Shown in pieces: positions 7,355-16,069 of a stretch of DNA of 64,000 bases; the first letter of the stretch is position 1; the number at the start of each line of letters is the position of its first letter. Origin of the DNA: CAZUDI01 sp964618975 (GTDB lineage Bacteria > Desulfobacterota > Desulfomonilia > UBA1062). The stretch spans positions 1 through 64,000 of the forward strand of contig CAZUDI010000017.1 in assembly GCA_964618975.1 (NCBI GenBank), given 5' to 3'. Under the pieces are notes generated by a model. The model was given only the letters and a program-made list of their open reading frames with translations, searched no databases and was not told the origin of the DNA. The position numbers and the translations under genes were made by a program.

Positions 7355-8631
7355 GAGGCATACTCCCCCTTCATCATCGCCTGACGCCTCTCAAGGGCTG
7401 CCTGGATGGACTCGTCGATGATGCCGACGCCCTTGACCAGGAGCTCTTCCTCGATCGTCAGTGGCGGCAGGAACTTCAGCACGTCGTCCTGGGTGCCGGC
7501 CAGTTCGATGATGAGGCCCCGTTCGAAGGCCTGGGCCGAGACCTCGGCGCTCAGGCCCCTCACGGGTATCTTCAAACCACAGATAAGCCCCCGGCCGCGT
7601 ACGAGGGCGTTGAGCTCGGGGTATTTGGCCACCAGGCCCTCAAGCTCTCCCCTGAGCACCTTCTCCTTGGAGTAGACCGCTTCCGTCAGGGAATCGTTCT
7701 CCCAGAAGCTCAACAGTTCCGTGGAGGCCACAAAGGCGAGATTGTTCCCCCGGAAGGTGCCGGTATGTTCCCCGGGCTTCCACTGATCGAGTTCGGGGCG
7801 GATCAGCACCAGGGAGAGCGGCAGTCCGCCGCCGATGGACTTCGAGAGGGTGACGATATCCGGGTTGAGCCCCGCCTCCTCGAAGCTGAAGAACCTGCCC
7901 GTCCGGCCGTTGCCCACCTGAATATCGTCGACGATAAGTAAGATATCGAAATCCCTGCATATTTTCTCGATGGATTGCAGCCATTCCTTGCTCGCCACGT
8001 TTACCCCACCCTCGGCCTGTACCGTCTCCAAGATCACGGCGGCGGGGAGATCCACCCCGCTGCTGTTGTCATCGAGGAATTTGCGGAAGTAGGTCGCGGT
8101 GTCCGTATCGCGACCGAAGTAGCCGTCGAAGGGCATGAAGGTGACGTTGGAGCGGTTGATGAAGGCCTCGTCCCGGTAGAAGGCGTTGCCGGTGACGGCC
8201 ATGGATCCCATGGTCAGGCCATGAAAGGCATTGGTGAAGGCCACGACATTCGAACGCCCCTTGACCATCCGGGCCAGCTTCAGGGCCGTCTCCACGGCAT
8301 TGGTCCCGGTGGGCCCGGAAAACTGGATCTTGTACTCCATATGCCGGGGATCCAGGATGGTGGCCTCGAATTTTTCGAGGAATCTCTTTTTGGCCGTAGT
8401 GGCCATATCCAGTCCGTGCACGATACCGTCGGCCTTTAGGTATTCGATCAGGGCCTGCGAGACCATGTCATTGTTGTGGCCGTAGTTCAGGGTGCCGGCG
8501 CCGGCAAAGAAATCGATATACTCCCGCTCCTGTTCATCGTACAGATAGCAGCCTTTGGCCCGCTGAAAGATGGTGGGGAAATGCCGTACATATCCGCGTA
8601 CTTCTGACTCCAGACTCTCAAATATCCTCAT
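7351..8631 (-). CDS. ectB: Diaminobutyrate-2-oxoglutarate aminotransferase
   Basis: A 426-residue class III PLP aminotransferase that makes L-2,4-diaminobutyrate from aspartate semialdehyde, with glutamate as donor. The start MRIFESLESEVRGYVRHFPTIF and the block GAGTLNYGHNN are EctB-typical. The PLP Lys is in DIVTLSKSIGGGLPLSLVLI, and the cofactor Asp is in LLIVDDIQVGNGRTG. Full length. Coupled to ectA upstream and ectC downstream through ATGA overlaps, giving the standard ectABC order. An ornithine or GABA aminotransferase is excluded by the operon and by the N-terminus. Confidence 0.96.
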   Translation of the reverse strand: MRIFESLESEVRGYVRHFPTIFQRAKGCYLYDEQEREYIDFFAGAGTLNYGHNNDMVSQALIEYLKADGIVHGLDMATTAKKRFLEKFEATILDPRHMEYKIQFSGPTGTNAVETALKLARMVKGRSNVVAFTNAFHGLTMGSMAVTGNAFYRDEAFINRSNVTFMPFDGYFGRDTDTATYFRKFLDDNSSGVDLPAAVILETVQAEGGVNVASKEWLQSIEKICRDFDILLIVDDIQVGNGRTGRFFSFEEAGLNPDIVTLSKSIGGGLPLSLVLIRPELDQWKPGEHTGTFRGNNLAFVASTELLSFWENDSLTEAVYSKEKVLRGELEGLVAKYPELNALVRGRGLICGLKIPVRGLSAEVSAQAFERGLIIELAGTQDDVLKFLPPLTIEEELLVKGVGIIDESIQAALERRQAMMKGEYAS

Positions 8632-9167
8632 ATGCTTCTCCTTTCCTGTTCATAGACCTTATCTGCCCCGGTGAAAGGGCCGATGCAAAAGAGCCGCTCG
8701 GCCTCATGCCCTTCGTTCCCGAACAGTTCCCGGGGGAAATACTCGTTCTCCTCACACCGGGTCTGCAGGCGCTCGGCCAGGGAGCGAAACAGCCTCTGCG
8801 AGGCCGTATTCGAAGGGGTCACCGTAGTCTCGAGCTGGGACAGCCCCGCGAGGGCAGGTCTGGCCAGTAGACCCAATAGCATGGAGAGGGCCACCCTTCT
8901 GCCGCGCATCACAGGGCTTACCGCCACCTGCCACACAAAGAGCGTGTGCGCCTTTTGGGGATGGATATAGGCAGAGATATAGCCCACCAGCTCATCCCGG
9001 CATTGGGCAACGATACTCGTGGCATGAAACTGCTGCGCCAGGAGCAGGTAGTGGTAGCGGGAGTTCAGGTCCAGCGGCGGGCAGTCCTTCACCAACTGGT
9101 AGATCGAGGGGGCATCTTGCACAACCGGCTCCCGATAACAAACCGGATCTCCAGGATTATTTTCCAT
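8628..9167 (-). CDS. ectA: L-2,4-diaminobutyrate N-acetyltransferase
   Basis: A 179-residue GNAT-fold enzyme that acetylates the gamma-amino group of diaminobutyrate using acetyl-CoA. CYREPVVQDAPSIYQLVKDCPPLDLNSRYHYLLLAQQF is the typical EctA N-terminus. The CoA-binding loop is VAVSPVMRGRRVALSMLLGLL, and ETTVTPSNTASQRLFRSLA is the conserved C-terminal part. The first gene of ectABC; its start at 9167 has GGGAGAG about 9 bases upstream. A promoter candidate lies about 200 bases upstream. Confidence 0.95.
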   Translation of the reverse strand: MENNPGDPVCYREPVVQDAPSIYQLVKDCPPLDLNSRYHYLLLAQQFHATSIVAQCRDELVGYISAYIHPQKAHTLFVWQVAVSPVMRGRRVALSMLLGLLARPALAGLSQLETTVTPSNTASQRLFRSLAERLQTRCEENEYFPRELFGNEGHEAERLFCIGPFTGADKVYEQERRSI

Positions 9168-9632
9168 AGTAACGCTCTCCCTTGTTCATCCCGCGCCTCG
9201 ATGCACGGCGAAGACAGGGGTGTGCCTTCCGGATCACTTCCGTGGCATGGATGCACCCTGTAATCCATTCAGCTCAGGTGTGATTCCACAGAGAAACCCT
9301 GAAACATCAAGGCGGTTTGGATGATTATTTTTTGTCAGAACACGTGCAGATACATCATAATACTCGACACATTTACTACAGTACACCGGAAATGTCAAAT
9401 CGCCCCCCCGGCGGGGTCTTCTGACAGAGGGAGGGCTCTTTGACGGCGTGGGTTTATCCCATGCAACAGCACGATCACTCAAGTGTTCGGCAGGGGGGCC
9501 TGACTTACCCCTGACAAAGGCAAGGCTCGCAGGAACTGCTATTCTCGGGGGTGCCGGTCGTGATGATCGGATCTCAGATCAGGTACCGCAGGCGCGCTTG
9601 ACCCCGACATGACCACCACACACAACTCGGGC
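9168..9632. other. Intergenic, 465 bp, upstream of ectABC
   Basis: An AT-richer stretch at 9300-9400 carries the ectoine promoter candidate. The remaining sequence up to the cheX stop has no recognised feature. Confidence 0.5.
9370..9398 (-). promoter_or_regulatory. Candidate ectABC promoter with overlapping dyad
   Basis: Minus strand: perfect TTGACA (9393-9398), a 17-base spacer and TAAATG (9370-9375). An imperfect inverted repeat, GACATTT ... AAATGTGTC, spans the whole promoter and could be an operator. The -10 is weak, which suits an inducible promoter. Confidence 0.5.
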
Positions 9633-10112
9633 TCAAGTCTCCGCCTGAGCGCTGTGAATCTCCACACCTATCAGCACCGGGGATGAATCTTCCACCATGA
9701 AGGTATCAAAACCGGGATCGCCCAGAAGGTCACGACAGGCCGTGCCGTCGATGCCGGCGATGGACGGTACCGACATCTCCACCACGGGCTGATCCCCGTA
9801 CATGAGGGTGAGAAAATGTCCACAGATGACGTTGATGAGCTCACGGGCCGCGTCGTCGATCATGTCGTCGAGGATATCGTTCACGTGCTGCAAACCGAGC
9901 ATGCCGGCGGCAATGCGCTTGGCGAGACCCCGCTCCAGAACGAGCCCTAGCTCTCCGCTGCGCTCCCCCTTGTACCGGATCTGCACCTGCAGGGCCCTGG
10001 GTTCCATACCTGGAAAAGCCTCTCTCTTCAGCGGCTTGAGCGACAGGGAGACCATGGAGGCAAGCACGTGGGTCGTGGCCCGATACAGACACTCGCCCGG
10101 ATCGTTAGGCAT
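9633..10112 (-). CDS. CheX-like chemotaxis phosphatase-domain protein
   Basis: About 159 residues. The CheX/CheC phosphatase signature is present once: DDMIDDAARELINVICGHFL, in which Glu and Asn (ExxN) contact phospho-CheY in that family. The last strand, SSPVLIGVEIHSA, also fits CheX. It overlaps the stop of the response regulator gene by 8 bases (start ATGCCTAACG at 10112), so the pair should be made together and act together: the regulator is phosphorylated and this protein dephosphorylates it. No flagellar or receptor genes are in the window, so the behaviour controlled is unknown. Confidence 0.8.
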   Translation of the reverse strand: MPNDPGECLYRATTHVLASMVSLSLKPLKREAFPGMEPRALQVQIRYKGERSGELGLVLERGLAKRIAAGMLGLQHVNDILDDMIDDAARELINVICGHFLTLMYGDQPVVEMSVPSIAGIDGTACRDLLGDPGFDTFMVEDSSPVLIGVEIHSAQAET

Positions 10113-10488
10113 GGGAGACCCCCAGCACCTCGCAGAAGACCGCAGCGATCTCCTCAGGGGAAAAGGGTTTGCGCACATAGGCGTTGATCCCCAGTTCCTT
10201 GAGCCTGGCGATACGCGTCTGGCTGCCCTCGGTCGAGATCATGACAATCGGGATGTGGCACAGCCGTGAGTCGTCCCGGATACGTTCCACCAGTTCCACC
10301 CCATCCATGACCGGCATATTGATATCGGCCACCACCAGATCCATCTCATGGGTATCGAGGACCTCCAGGGCCTGTGCCCCATTGTCGGCATCATAGATCT
10401 GTCTGATCGGCAGGGAGGAGCGCGACAGCAGTTTGTACAGCACGGCCTTGACCACATTGGAATCATCGACCAGCAAAATATTGTACAT
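10105..10488 (-). CDS. CheY-like single-domain response regulator
   Basis: A 127-residue receiver domain with no output domain. Acidic pair D8-D9 (ILLVDDSN), phospho-acceptor D55 (VVADINMPVMDG), Thr/Ser switch (VMISTEGS) and Lys in YVRKPFSPEEI are all present. The ATG at 10488 has GGAGGAATGG directly upstream; a longer reading to 10590 is not supported. It is translated with the CheX-like phosphatase. No kinase lies next to it. Confidence 0.92.
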   Translation of the reverse strand: MYNILLVDDSNVVKAVLYKLLSRSSLPIRQIYDADNGAQALEVLDTHEMDLVVADINMPVMDGVELVERIRDDSRLCHIPIVMISTEGSQTRIARLKELGINAYVRKPFSPEEIAAVFCEVLGVSHA

Positions 10489-10830
10489 CCATTCCTCCAC
10501 CGGGAATGCGGCCCCATCCGTCAGTCCTCCTTGGTGGTCACCCGGCCTGATTCCCGTACCATACCGGCAGCGCAAGGGCTCAACCGGCATGGCATAATAA
10601 CTAATGAAATCTTATCGGAAGGTTATTGATATTGCTTGAGAAGTAATCCATCGGCCTTATTCCGCCTACCGCCACCCCTTTCCCCCAGGCCTTCCCCACC
10701 CAACAAACCGCACCTTGCGGCTGGGGTTTGTTGGCCGGAGGGTCGACTTCCCCGCCGCGTGCGGCGGAAAGCAGGGTCCAGGGTTTGCCCTGAAGTTCAT
10801 ACCCAGGATTTCCGGGCCGCAAGGCCCTCG
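10489..10830. other. Intergenic, 342 bp, hairpin plus repeat
   Basis: Between msrAB and the cheY-like gene, both on the minus strand. Contains a 10-bp perfect hairpin (CCAACAAACC at 10700-10709 with 10725-10734), which directly abuts a well-conserved copy of the dispersed repeat (10735-10810), and a small GGGCC-GCAA-GGCCC hairpin at 10814-10827 just past the msrAB stop. Confidence 0.55.
10735..10810 (-). repeat. Dispersed palindromic repeat, copy 2 (well conserved)
   Basis: On the minus strand: GGGTATGAACTTC, AGGGCAAACCCTGG, ACCCTGCTTT, CCGCCGCACGCGGCGGGG, then GTCGACCCTCCGGCCAA. Second and third palindromes are almost intact. It is the closest relative of copy 5 (25757). Confidence 0.85.
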
Positions 10831-11880
10831 TCAATCAAACAGCCTCTGGTACTCGCCATAGCCCTCTTTTTCGAGATCCTCCCGGGGAATGAACCTCAGG
10901 GCCGCCGAATTCAGGCAATAGCGCCGTCCGGTGGGCGGTGGTCCGTCATCGAAGACATGGCCAAGGTGCGAGTCCGCCTGCCGGCTGCGTACCTCGGTGC
11001 GCCGCATGAAGTGACCCCGATCCAGGCGCTCGATGATATTATGGGGCTCGAGCGGCCGGGTGAAGCTGGGCCACCCGCTTCCCGAATCATACTTGTCCTG
11101 CGAGCTGAACAGGGGTTCTCCGGAGATGATGTCCACGTAGATACCCGCCTTCTTGTTATCCCAGTACCCGTTGTCGAAGGCCTTCTCCGTCCCGTTTTCC
11201 CGGGTGACCAGGTACTGCAGGGGCGTGAGCCTCCGGCGCAGTTGTGCATCCGAAGGCCGCACGAACCCCTCCGGGCGAACCTTCCTTGCGCTGCTGCGCT
11301 TGAGAACCGCGTCCCTACCGGAGTTGCGGCGATAGAGCTCGTAGCGCAGAGGGTGCTTGCGGTGATAGTCCTGGTGGTACTCCTCGGCCACATAGAAGGG
11401 TCCGGCCGGGAGGATGGCCGTGACGATGGGCCCGTCATACTGCCCCGAGACCTCCAGCCGTGTCTTGGACTGCTCGGCCAGTTGGCGCTGCTGAGGGCTG
11501 TGGTAGAAAATGGCGCTTAGATACTGACTGCCACGGTCAACGAACTGGCCGCCCTCATCCATGGGATCGATCTGCCGCCAGAATACCTCGAGGAGTCTCT
11601 CATAGCCGATGGCCGTCGGGTCAAAGGTGACCTGCACCGCCTCCCTGTGGCCGGTCATGCCGGACGAGACCTCCTCATAGCTCGGGGACTCCTTATCTCC
11701 GCCGGTATAGCCTGCCACCACAGTTTGAACCCCTTCCAACTGCTCGAAGGCCGTCTCCATGCACCAGAAACAGCCCCCGGCAAAGGTAGCCCTCTGCAGG
11801 CGATCCTGAGACGGGGCTCCCGTGGACGCCACAAGCGTCATCAACATGACCAGCACCCCCTTTCGTAGGCTTCTCTGCAT
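10831..11880 (-). CDS. msrAB: Secreted bifunctional methionine sulfoxide reductase MsrA-MsrB
   Basis: About 349 residues: Sec signal (MQRSLRKGVLVMLMTLVASTGAPSQ), MsrA domain, then MsrB domain. MsrA has the catalytic GCFWCMET; MsrB has the catalytic Cys in RRYCLNSAALRF and the conserved SGSGWPSF. The MsrB domain lacks the CxxC pairs of zinc-binding forms. Together they reduce both stereoisomers of methionine sulfoxide in exported proteins. No TlpA-like thioredoxin partner is attached, unlike Neisseria PilB. The ATG at 11880 is preferred because GGGGG lies just upstream; a start 4 codons earlier is possible. Confidence 0.93.
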   Translation of the reverse strand: MQRSLRKGVLVMLMTLVASTGAPSQDRLQRATFAGGCFWCMETAFEQLEGVQTVVAGYTGGDKESPSYEEVSSGMTGHREAVQVTFDPTAIGYERLLEVFWRQIDPMDEGGQFVDRGSQYLSAIFYHSPQQRQLAEQSKTRLEVSGQYDGPIVTAILPAGPFYVAEEYHQDYHRKHPLRYELYRRNSGRDAVLKRSSARKVRPEGFVRPSDAQLRRRLTPLQYLVTRENGTEKAFDNGYWDNKKAGIYVDIISGEPLFSSQDKYDSGSGWPSFTRPLEPHNIIERLDRGHFMRRTEVRSRQADSHLGHVFDDGPPPTGRRYCLNSAALRFIPREDLEKEGYGEYQRLFD

Positions 11881-11962
11881 CTTTCCCCCCATTTTTCAGA
11901 TTATGATTTAGACAAAAACCTCACCGGAAGGGTTCTCAAAGACCCGCCGGTCGGATTCAAAG

Positions 11963-12001
11963 GGGGGCGGCATCCATGAAAAACGCCCCCGTTGATGCCG
12001 C
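11963..12001 (+). promoter_or_regulatory. Two overlapping, mutually exclusive hairpins
   Basis: GGGGGCG (11963-11969) can pair with CGCCCCC (11984-11990), or GCGGCATC (11967-11974) can pair with GATGCCGC (11994-12001). They share bases 11967-11969 and interlock, so only one can form at a time. They lie in the 288-base space between divergent msrAB and the cysteine desulfurase gene. No known leader class recognised. Confidence 0.35.
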
Positions 12002-12168
12002 ACCAGGTGACCCCAGGCATCCGAGCCCCAGCAGGAAACATATCTGCGGAGAGGAGGGCCTAGTTCCGGAATGATTTGAGCATCAGCCTTCAAGTGTGTT
12101 ACCCAAGAACAAATCGTGGGCAAGAACCCCGGGGCCGTCCGGGGCAGGTCCGATTTAGGGAGGCCCTT

Positions 12169-13311
12169 ATGACGCTCAGACCGGTGTACCTGGACTATAA
12201 CGCCACCACCCCCCTCGAGGAGGGGGTGCGCTCTGCCATGCGCCCCTTTCTCGAGGAGCATTTCGGCAACCCCTCGAGCAGCCACTTCTACGGCATCGCC
12301 CCCCGGCAGGCGATCGCAAAGGCCCGCGCCCAAGTGGCCGGGCTCCTCGGTTGCCGCCCGGGGGAGATCGTGTTCACCAGCGGGGGCACCGAAGCCAACA
12401 ACTACGCCCTCCTCGGCACGGCTCGCGCGCTCGAGACCCGCGGGCGCCACCTCGTCACCACCCAGATCGAACACCCGGCCATCCTCGCGGTGTGCGCCTT
12501 CCTGGAGAAAACCGGCTTTGAGGTCACCTATCTGCCAGTGGACACCTGCGGTCTTCTCGATCCAGTCTCGCTGAGTAAGGCCCTCCGGCCCGACACCATC
12601 CTGATCTCCGTCATGCACGCCAACAACGAGGTGGGTACCATCGAACCCCTGGCCCAGATCGCCGCGATCGCCAAGGCGCAGGGTATTCTGTTCCACAGCG
12701 ACGCGGCCCAGTCACCGGGCAAGATCCCCTGCGACGTCAACGAACTCGGCGTCGACCTCCTGAGCCTCGCCGGCCATAAGCTCTATGCCCCCAAGGGCAT
12801 CGGCGCGCTCTTCATCCGCGAGGGTGTCATGCCTGCACGCTTCATGTACGGCGCCGGACAGGAAAGGGGCATGCGCGCCGGCACCGAGAACGTCTCCCAG
12901 ATCGTGGGCCTGGGAGAGGCCTGCGCCATCGCCCAGCGTGAGATGTCCAGGACCCGGGACCACCTGCGAAAAATGCGTGACCGGCTGGAGCAGCACCTGC
13001 AGAAGGCCCCCCTCCCGCTGCGCATCAACGGCCATCCCGAGCAGCGCCTGCCCAACACGCTGAGCATCTCCTTCTTAGGACTCGATGCCGGGCGCCTCCT
13101 GGAGGAGATCGGCCTTACGGTGGCGGCCTCGGCCGGGGCGGCCTGCCACGACAGCAGCCTAGAGATCTCCCCCGTGCTCCGGGCCCTGGGCCTGGGCCCG
13201 GAGTGGGGCAGGGGCACCCTGCGCCTTTCCACCGGCCGCATGACCACCGCCGCGGAGATCGACCTCGCCGCCGACGAGATCATTCAGGCCGTCGGCCGTC
13301 TCAGGGCCTGA
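12169..13311 (+). CDS. Cysteine desulfurase (NifS/IscS family)
   Basis: A 380-residue class V PLP enzyme that removes sulfur from cysteine for iron-sulfur clusters, tRNA thiolation or related uses. The start VYLDYNATTPLEEGVR is the family signature. GGTEANNYALLG binds PLP phosphate, HSDAAQSPGKIP contains the cofactor Asp, and the PLP Lys is in SLAGHKLYAPKGIG. The sulfur-carrying Cys is in AASAGAACHDSSLEISPVL. No iscU, iscR or mnmA gene is adjacent, so the target is not indicated. ATG at 12169 has GGGAGG upstream; the 31-codon longer reading has no support. Confidence 0.93.
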   Translation: MTLRPVYLDYNATTPLEEGVRSAMRPFLEEHFGNPSSSHFYGIAPRQAIAKARAQVAGLLGCRPGEIVFTSGGTEANNYALLGTARALETRGRHLVTTQIEHPAILAVCAFLEKTGFEVTYLPVDTCGLLDPVSLSKALRPDTILISVMHANNEVGTIEPLAQIAAIAKAQGILFHSDAAQSPGKIPCDVNELGVDLLSLAGHKLYAPKGIGALFIREGVMPARFMYGAGQERGMRAGTENVSQIVGLGEACAIAQREMSRTRDHLRKMRDRLEQHLQKAPLPLRINGHPEQRLPNTLSISFLGLDAGRLLEEIGLTVAASAGAACHDSSLEISPVLRALGLGPEWGRGTLRLSTGRMTTAAEIDLAADEIIQAVGRLRA

Positions 13312-13389
13312 GAGGGCTGGCTGAAAGGGAACGGGGCGCGTCCTGAACCGCCCCGGAATCTTCGACACCCAGAGGGTGCGGTTGAGAGT

Positions 13390-13455
13390 TCCGCTGGGAT
13401 ATGATCCCCAGGGCGGGGCCGGGCTCCCCCTGCGGCCGACACGCAAGGTGAAAGC
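13390..13455 (+). repeat. Dispersed palindromic repeat, copy 3 (diverged)
   Basis: CTGGGATATGATCCCC, AGGGC, a GGCCGGGCT stretch, then CCCCCTGCGGCC. The first palindrome is clear and the later part has decayed. It follows the cysteine desulfurase gene. Confidence 0.55.
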
Positions 13456-13577
13456 CCTGGGCGTCACCCATCTGACTCCCTACAATCAAGACCTGTGACA
13501 TTCCCGGCACCTTGAGATATGCAGTTCACAAGCCTCCTGATTCCCGTGTGATAACCGTTTCATCTCTGTATACCATA

Positions 13578-13606
13578 TTGTAACATATACGGATTGTGTG
13601 TAGCAT
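13578..13606 (+). promoter_or_regulatory. Candidate promoter of the binding-protein/kinase locus
   Basis: TTGTAA (13578-13583), 17-base spacer, TAGCAT (13601-13606), in an AT-rich patch about 330 bases before the first gene. A GTATA ... TATAC dyad overlaps its upstream part. Confidence 0.35.
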
Positions 13607-13934
13607 ATTACACTCTGTCATGGAGCACTTCTGTGCCAAAAACCCCGGACAAGAACGCATCTAGCGTGGAGAACGTGTACCGGTTAAGCCTGCTAAGGGT
13701 GTAGCGCCTCTCTGGCAGGTTCTTTCTGCGGCTCAGCGCCAGCCAGGAGTAGACGCCCGGGGACTCTCCCCGCTTGATTCCCTGCCCGCCCCCCTTATCA
13801 TAGTCCATCAGGCACCGGCTCCGCCTCCAGGGGGCCCCGGCCCCCCTCTCACCCCATCGGGGTCATACCCCCTGCGCACAGGGATGCAATGAAAATGCGG
13901 GGGGGAAATATCACAAGGAAAAGGAGACAGGACC

Positions 13935-14669
13935 ATGAAAATCAGAGGAATCCTGCTGGTACTGCTGCTCGTGGGGATGCCGGCCCTGGCCGCCGAAAAG
14001 GTCCTGGTGACGAACGAATGGCCCCCCTACGTGGGTGCGTCCCTGAAGAACAAGGGGTTTACCGTCGAGATTCTGGAGGCGGCCTTCGCCCAGGCCGGCT
14101 ACAACACCGAGATAAGGCTGCTCCCCTGGAGCGAGGCGGTAGGCCAAACCGAGGCAGGCACCTATGACGCCGTCTTCAACGCCTATTATTCCAAGGACCG
14201 CGAAAAGTCTTTCTTCTACTCCGATTTCTATACCAACAGTCTGGTGGTCATCTTCAAACCCAAAGGATCCCCCCTCACCTACGAGACCCTCGAGGACCTC
14301 AAACCCTACTCCATCGGCTGTCCCCAGGGGTACGTCATCTCCCCCGCCTTCGATGCGGCCACCTCTCTCAAGAAGGTCCCCCTGGCCGATGAAGAGGCGT
14401 GTCTCAAACAGCTCGCCGCAGGCGAGGTCGACCTGGCCGTCGTCGACCTGGCCGTGGCGCAGTATCTGATGGAAACCTCCCTGCCCCAGATTTCGGGCAG
14501 CGTGGAATGGATCGAACCCCCGATAGCCATCCACCAGGTCTTCATCATCTTCCCCAAGCAGAAACCGGAATCGGAGGGTCTGAGGAATGCCTTCAACCGG
14601 GGACTGGAGCGCATCAAGGCCGACGGAACCTATGACAGGATCATGCAGGGCGCCCGCTTCGGGAACTGA
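13935..14669 (+). CDS. Periplasmic solute-binding protein, family 3 (amino-acid type)
   Basis: A 244-residue protein with a cleavable signal (MKIRGILLVLLLVGMPALAA). The rest is an SBP_bac_3 domain: VTNEWPPYVG at the start, GFTVEILEAAFAQAGY, SEAVGQTEAGTYDAVFNAYYS, and the C-terminal GLERIKADGTYDRIM. The family binds amino acids or related acids for ABC importers or acts as a ligand sensor. No permease or ATPase is linked. The next genes are a second binding protein and a histidine kinase, so a sensory role is likely. AAAAGGAGA precedes the ATG. Confidence 0.87.
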   Translation: MKIRGILLVLLLVGMPALAAEKVLVTNEWPPYVGASLKNKGFTVEILEAAFAQAGYNTEIRLLPWSEAVGQTEAGTYDAVFNAYYSKDREKSFFYSDFYTNSLVVIFKPKGSPLTYETLEDLKPYSIGCPQGYVISPAFDAATSLKKVPLADEEACLKQLAAGEVDLAVVDLAVAQYLMETSLPQISGSVEWIEPPIAIHQVFIIFPKQKPESEGLRNAFNRGLERIKADGTYDRIMQGARFGN

Positions 14670-14836
14670 GTGCCCTGCCGGACGGCAAAATGCCGGTGCC
14701 CTGTGCGCCGGGAATCCGGCCGGACCTCAGGCATGCGAGGGGCACAGCTCAGGTTACTTAAGGAAGGCGGTGCCAGAAGGCCGGCCGCCAGGTACCGGAG
14801 AGGGATCGCGGCGCCGGTCAACGACAGGGAAACACG

Positions 14837-16069
14837 ATGAAGGGTTGGCCCACGATCAATGCGCTCCTCCTGCTCCTCTTCCTCTGCCTGCCCTGGGGGT
14901 GTGAGGAGACCCGTGACAGGCCCCGCCAGGAGGGCCCTGTCCGGGTGGGGCTCCTCTTTCCCTTGAGCGGCGACTTAAGCGATGTGGGGGGGGCCAACCA
15001 GCAGGGGGCCCTGCTGGCCATCGAGGAAATCAATGCCCAGGGCGGGGTCCTCTCCCTGGGCGGGAAGGATCTCGTGCCGATCCTGGGCGACACACGCGGC
15101 CAGGAGGAAACCGGGGAGCGCGAGACCCGGCGCCTGATCGTCGAAGAGCGTGTCGTCGCCATCATCGGGGCCTACCAGAGCAGCGTGACCCGGCGCGCCA
15201 CGCAGGTGGCCGAGCAGCATACCATCCCCTTTCTGGTCAACATGGGGGTGGCCGACGTGATCACCGAGCGCGGTTACCAGTATACCTTCCGCATCTGCCC
15301 CAAGGCCCAGTTCTACGGCCGCGACCAGGTCCTCTTCCTGAAGGAGCTCCTCCCGCTTACCGGGTATGCGGTCAAACGCGTGGGCCTGCTGTATGAAAAT
15401 ACCGACTTCGGGACCATCACCGCCCTGGCCCAGAAAAGGGCCCTGCGCGAGCACGGCCTCGCGCTGAGCCGTGAGGTGAGTTATGCCGCCAGCGAGGAGA
15501 AGGATCTCGAAGACGAGGTACGCCAGGTCCTGGAATCACGCCCCGAGGCCCTGCTCACGGTCACCTATCTCAACGACAGCATCCTCATCCGCCGCGCCCT
15601 CGTCGCGCTCGGGGCGCGCCTCCCGGTGATCGACGCCGCCGGAGGGGTAGCGTCTCCTTCCTATGTGGAGGCCCTCGGGCCTGCGGCGGAGGGCATGTTC
15701 ACCCTCTCCGAATACTCCAAGTATTACCCGGGTGGCAGGGACGTGAACCACCGCTTCCAGAACCGCTTCGGAAGAGACCTCACCGGCGAGAGCGCCTACG
15801 CCTATCAGGCCGTCTGGGTGCTCAAGGACGCCCTCGAACGCTGCGCCAGCCTGGACCCCGGGCTGCTGAGAAGGGCCCTGGGGCGGACCGACCTGCCCCG
15901 CGGGGAGCACATGATCCTGCCTGCGGAACGGCTGTGTTTCGGCCCGGATGGCCAGAATCCCTACGCCCAGCTCTTCGTGCTGCAGATTCAGGACGGCCAG
16001 TATCTTCCCGTCTGGCCGCAGGAATTCGCCACGGCCAGGCCGCGCTGGCAGACAGGGGGACACCGATGA
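14837..16069 (+). CDS. Leu/Ile/Val-type (Peripla_BP_6) binding lipoprotein
   Basis: A 410-residue protein with a lipoprotein-like signal ending CLPWGC. The receptor domain follows: VRVGLLFPLSGDLSDVGGANQQGALLAIEEINAQGG, then VVAIIGAYQSS and TIPFLVNMGVADVI, a standard type I periplasmic-binding fold. It has no transporter genes next to it. Its stop overlaps the start of the hybrid kinase gene by 4 bases (ATGA), so the two proteins are made together. The likely job is to present a ligand to the kinase sensor rather than to a permease. Confidence 0.86.
   Translation: MKGWPTINALLLLLFLCLPWGCEETRDRPRQEGPVRVGLLFPLSGDLSDVGGANQQGALLAIEEINAQGGVLSLGGKDLVPILGDTRGQEETGERETRRLIVEERVVAIIGAYQSSVTRRATQVAEQHTIPFLVNMGVADVITERGYQYTFRICPKAQFYGRDQVLFLKELLPLTGYAVKRVGLLYENTDFGTITALAQKRALREHGLALSREVSYAASEEKDLEDEVRQVLESRPEALLTVTYLNDSILIRRALVALGARLPVIDAAGGVASPSYVEALGPAAEGMFTLSEYSKYYPGGRDVNHRFQNRFGRDLTGESAYAYQAVWVLKDALERCASLDPGLLRRALGRTDLPRGEHMILPAERLCFGPDGQNPYAQLFVLQIQDGQYLPVWPQEFATARPRWQTGGHR

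Larger units (their letters stand above)
13312..13934. other. Intergenic, 623 bp
   Basis: A repeat copy at 13390-13455 and a possible degenerate one (minus strand) at 13805-13880 bracket an AT-rich patch (13540-13615) that carries a promoter candidate. The open frame at 13608-13808 has no family match or ribosome site and is not called. Confidence 0.4.

Noticed and set aside
9234..9482. 82-codon open frame on the minus strand upstream of ectA
   Set aside because: It covers the ectoine promoter candidate and has no recognisable domain, although it has two nearby Cys residues. No ribosome site.
10636..11520. 294-codon plus-strand open frame opposite msrAB
   Set aside because: Overlaps the whole of a well-supported gene and a repeat copy; no domain.
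13805..13880. A possible further repeat copy (minus strand)
   Set aside because: Only the GGGGGTATGACCCC start matches well; too degenerate to call as a feature.
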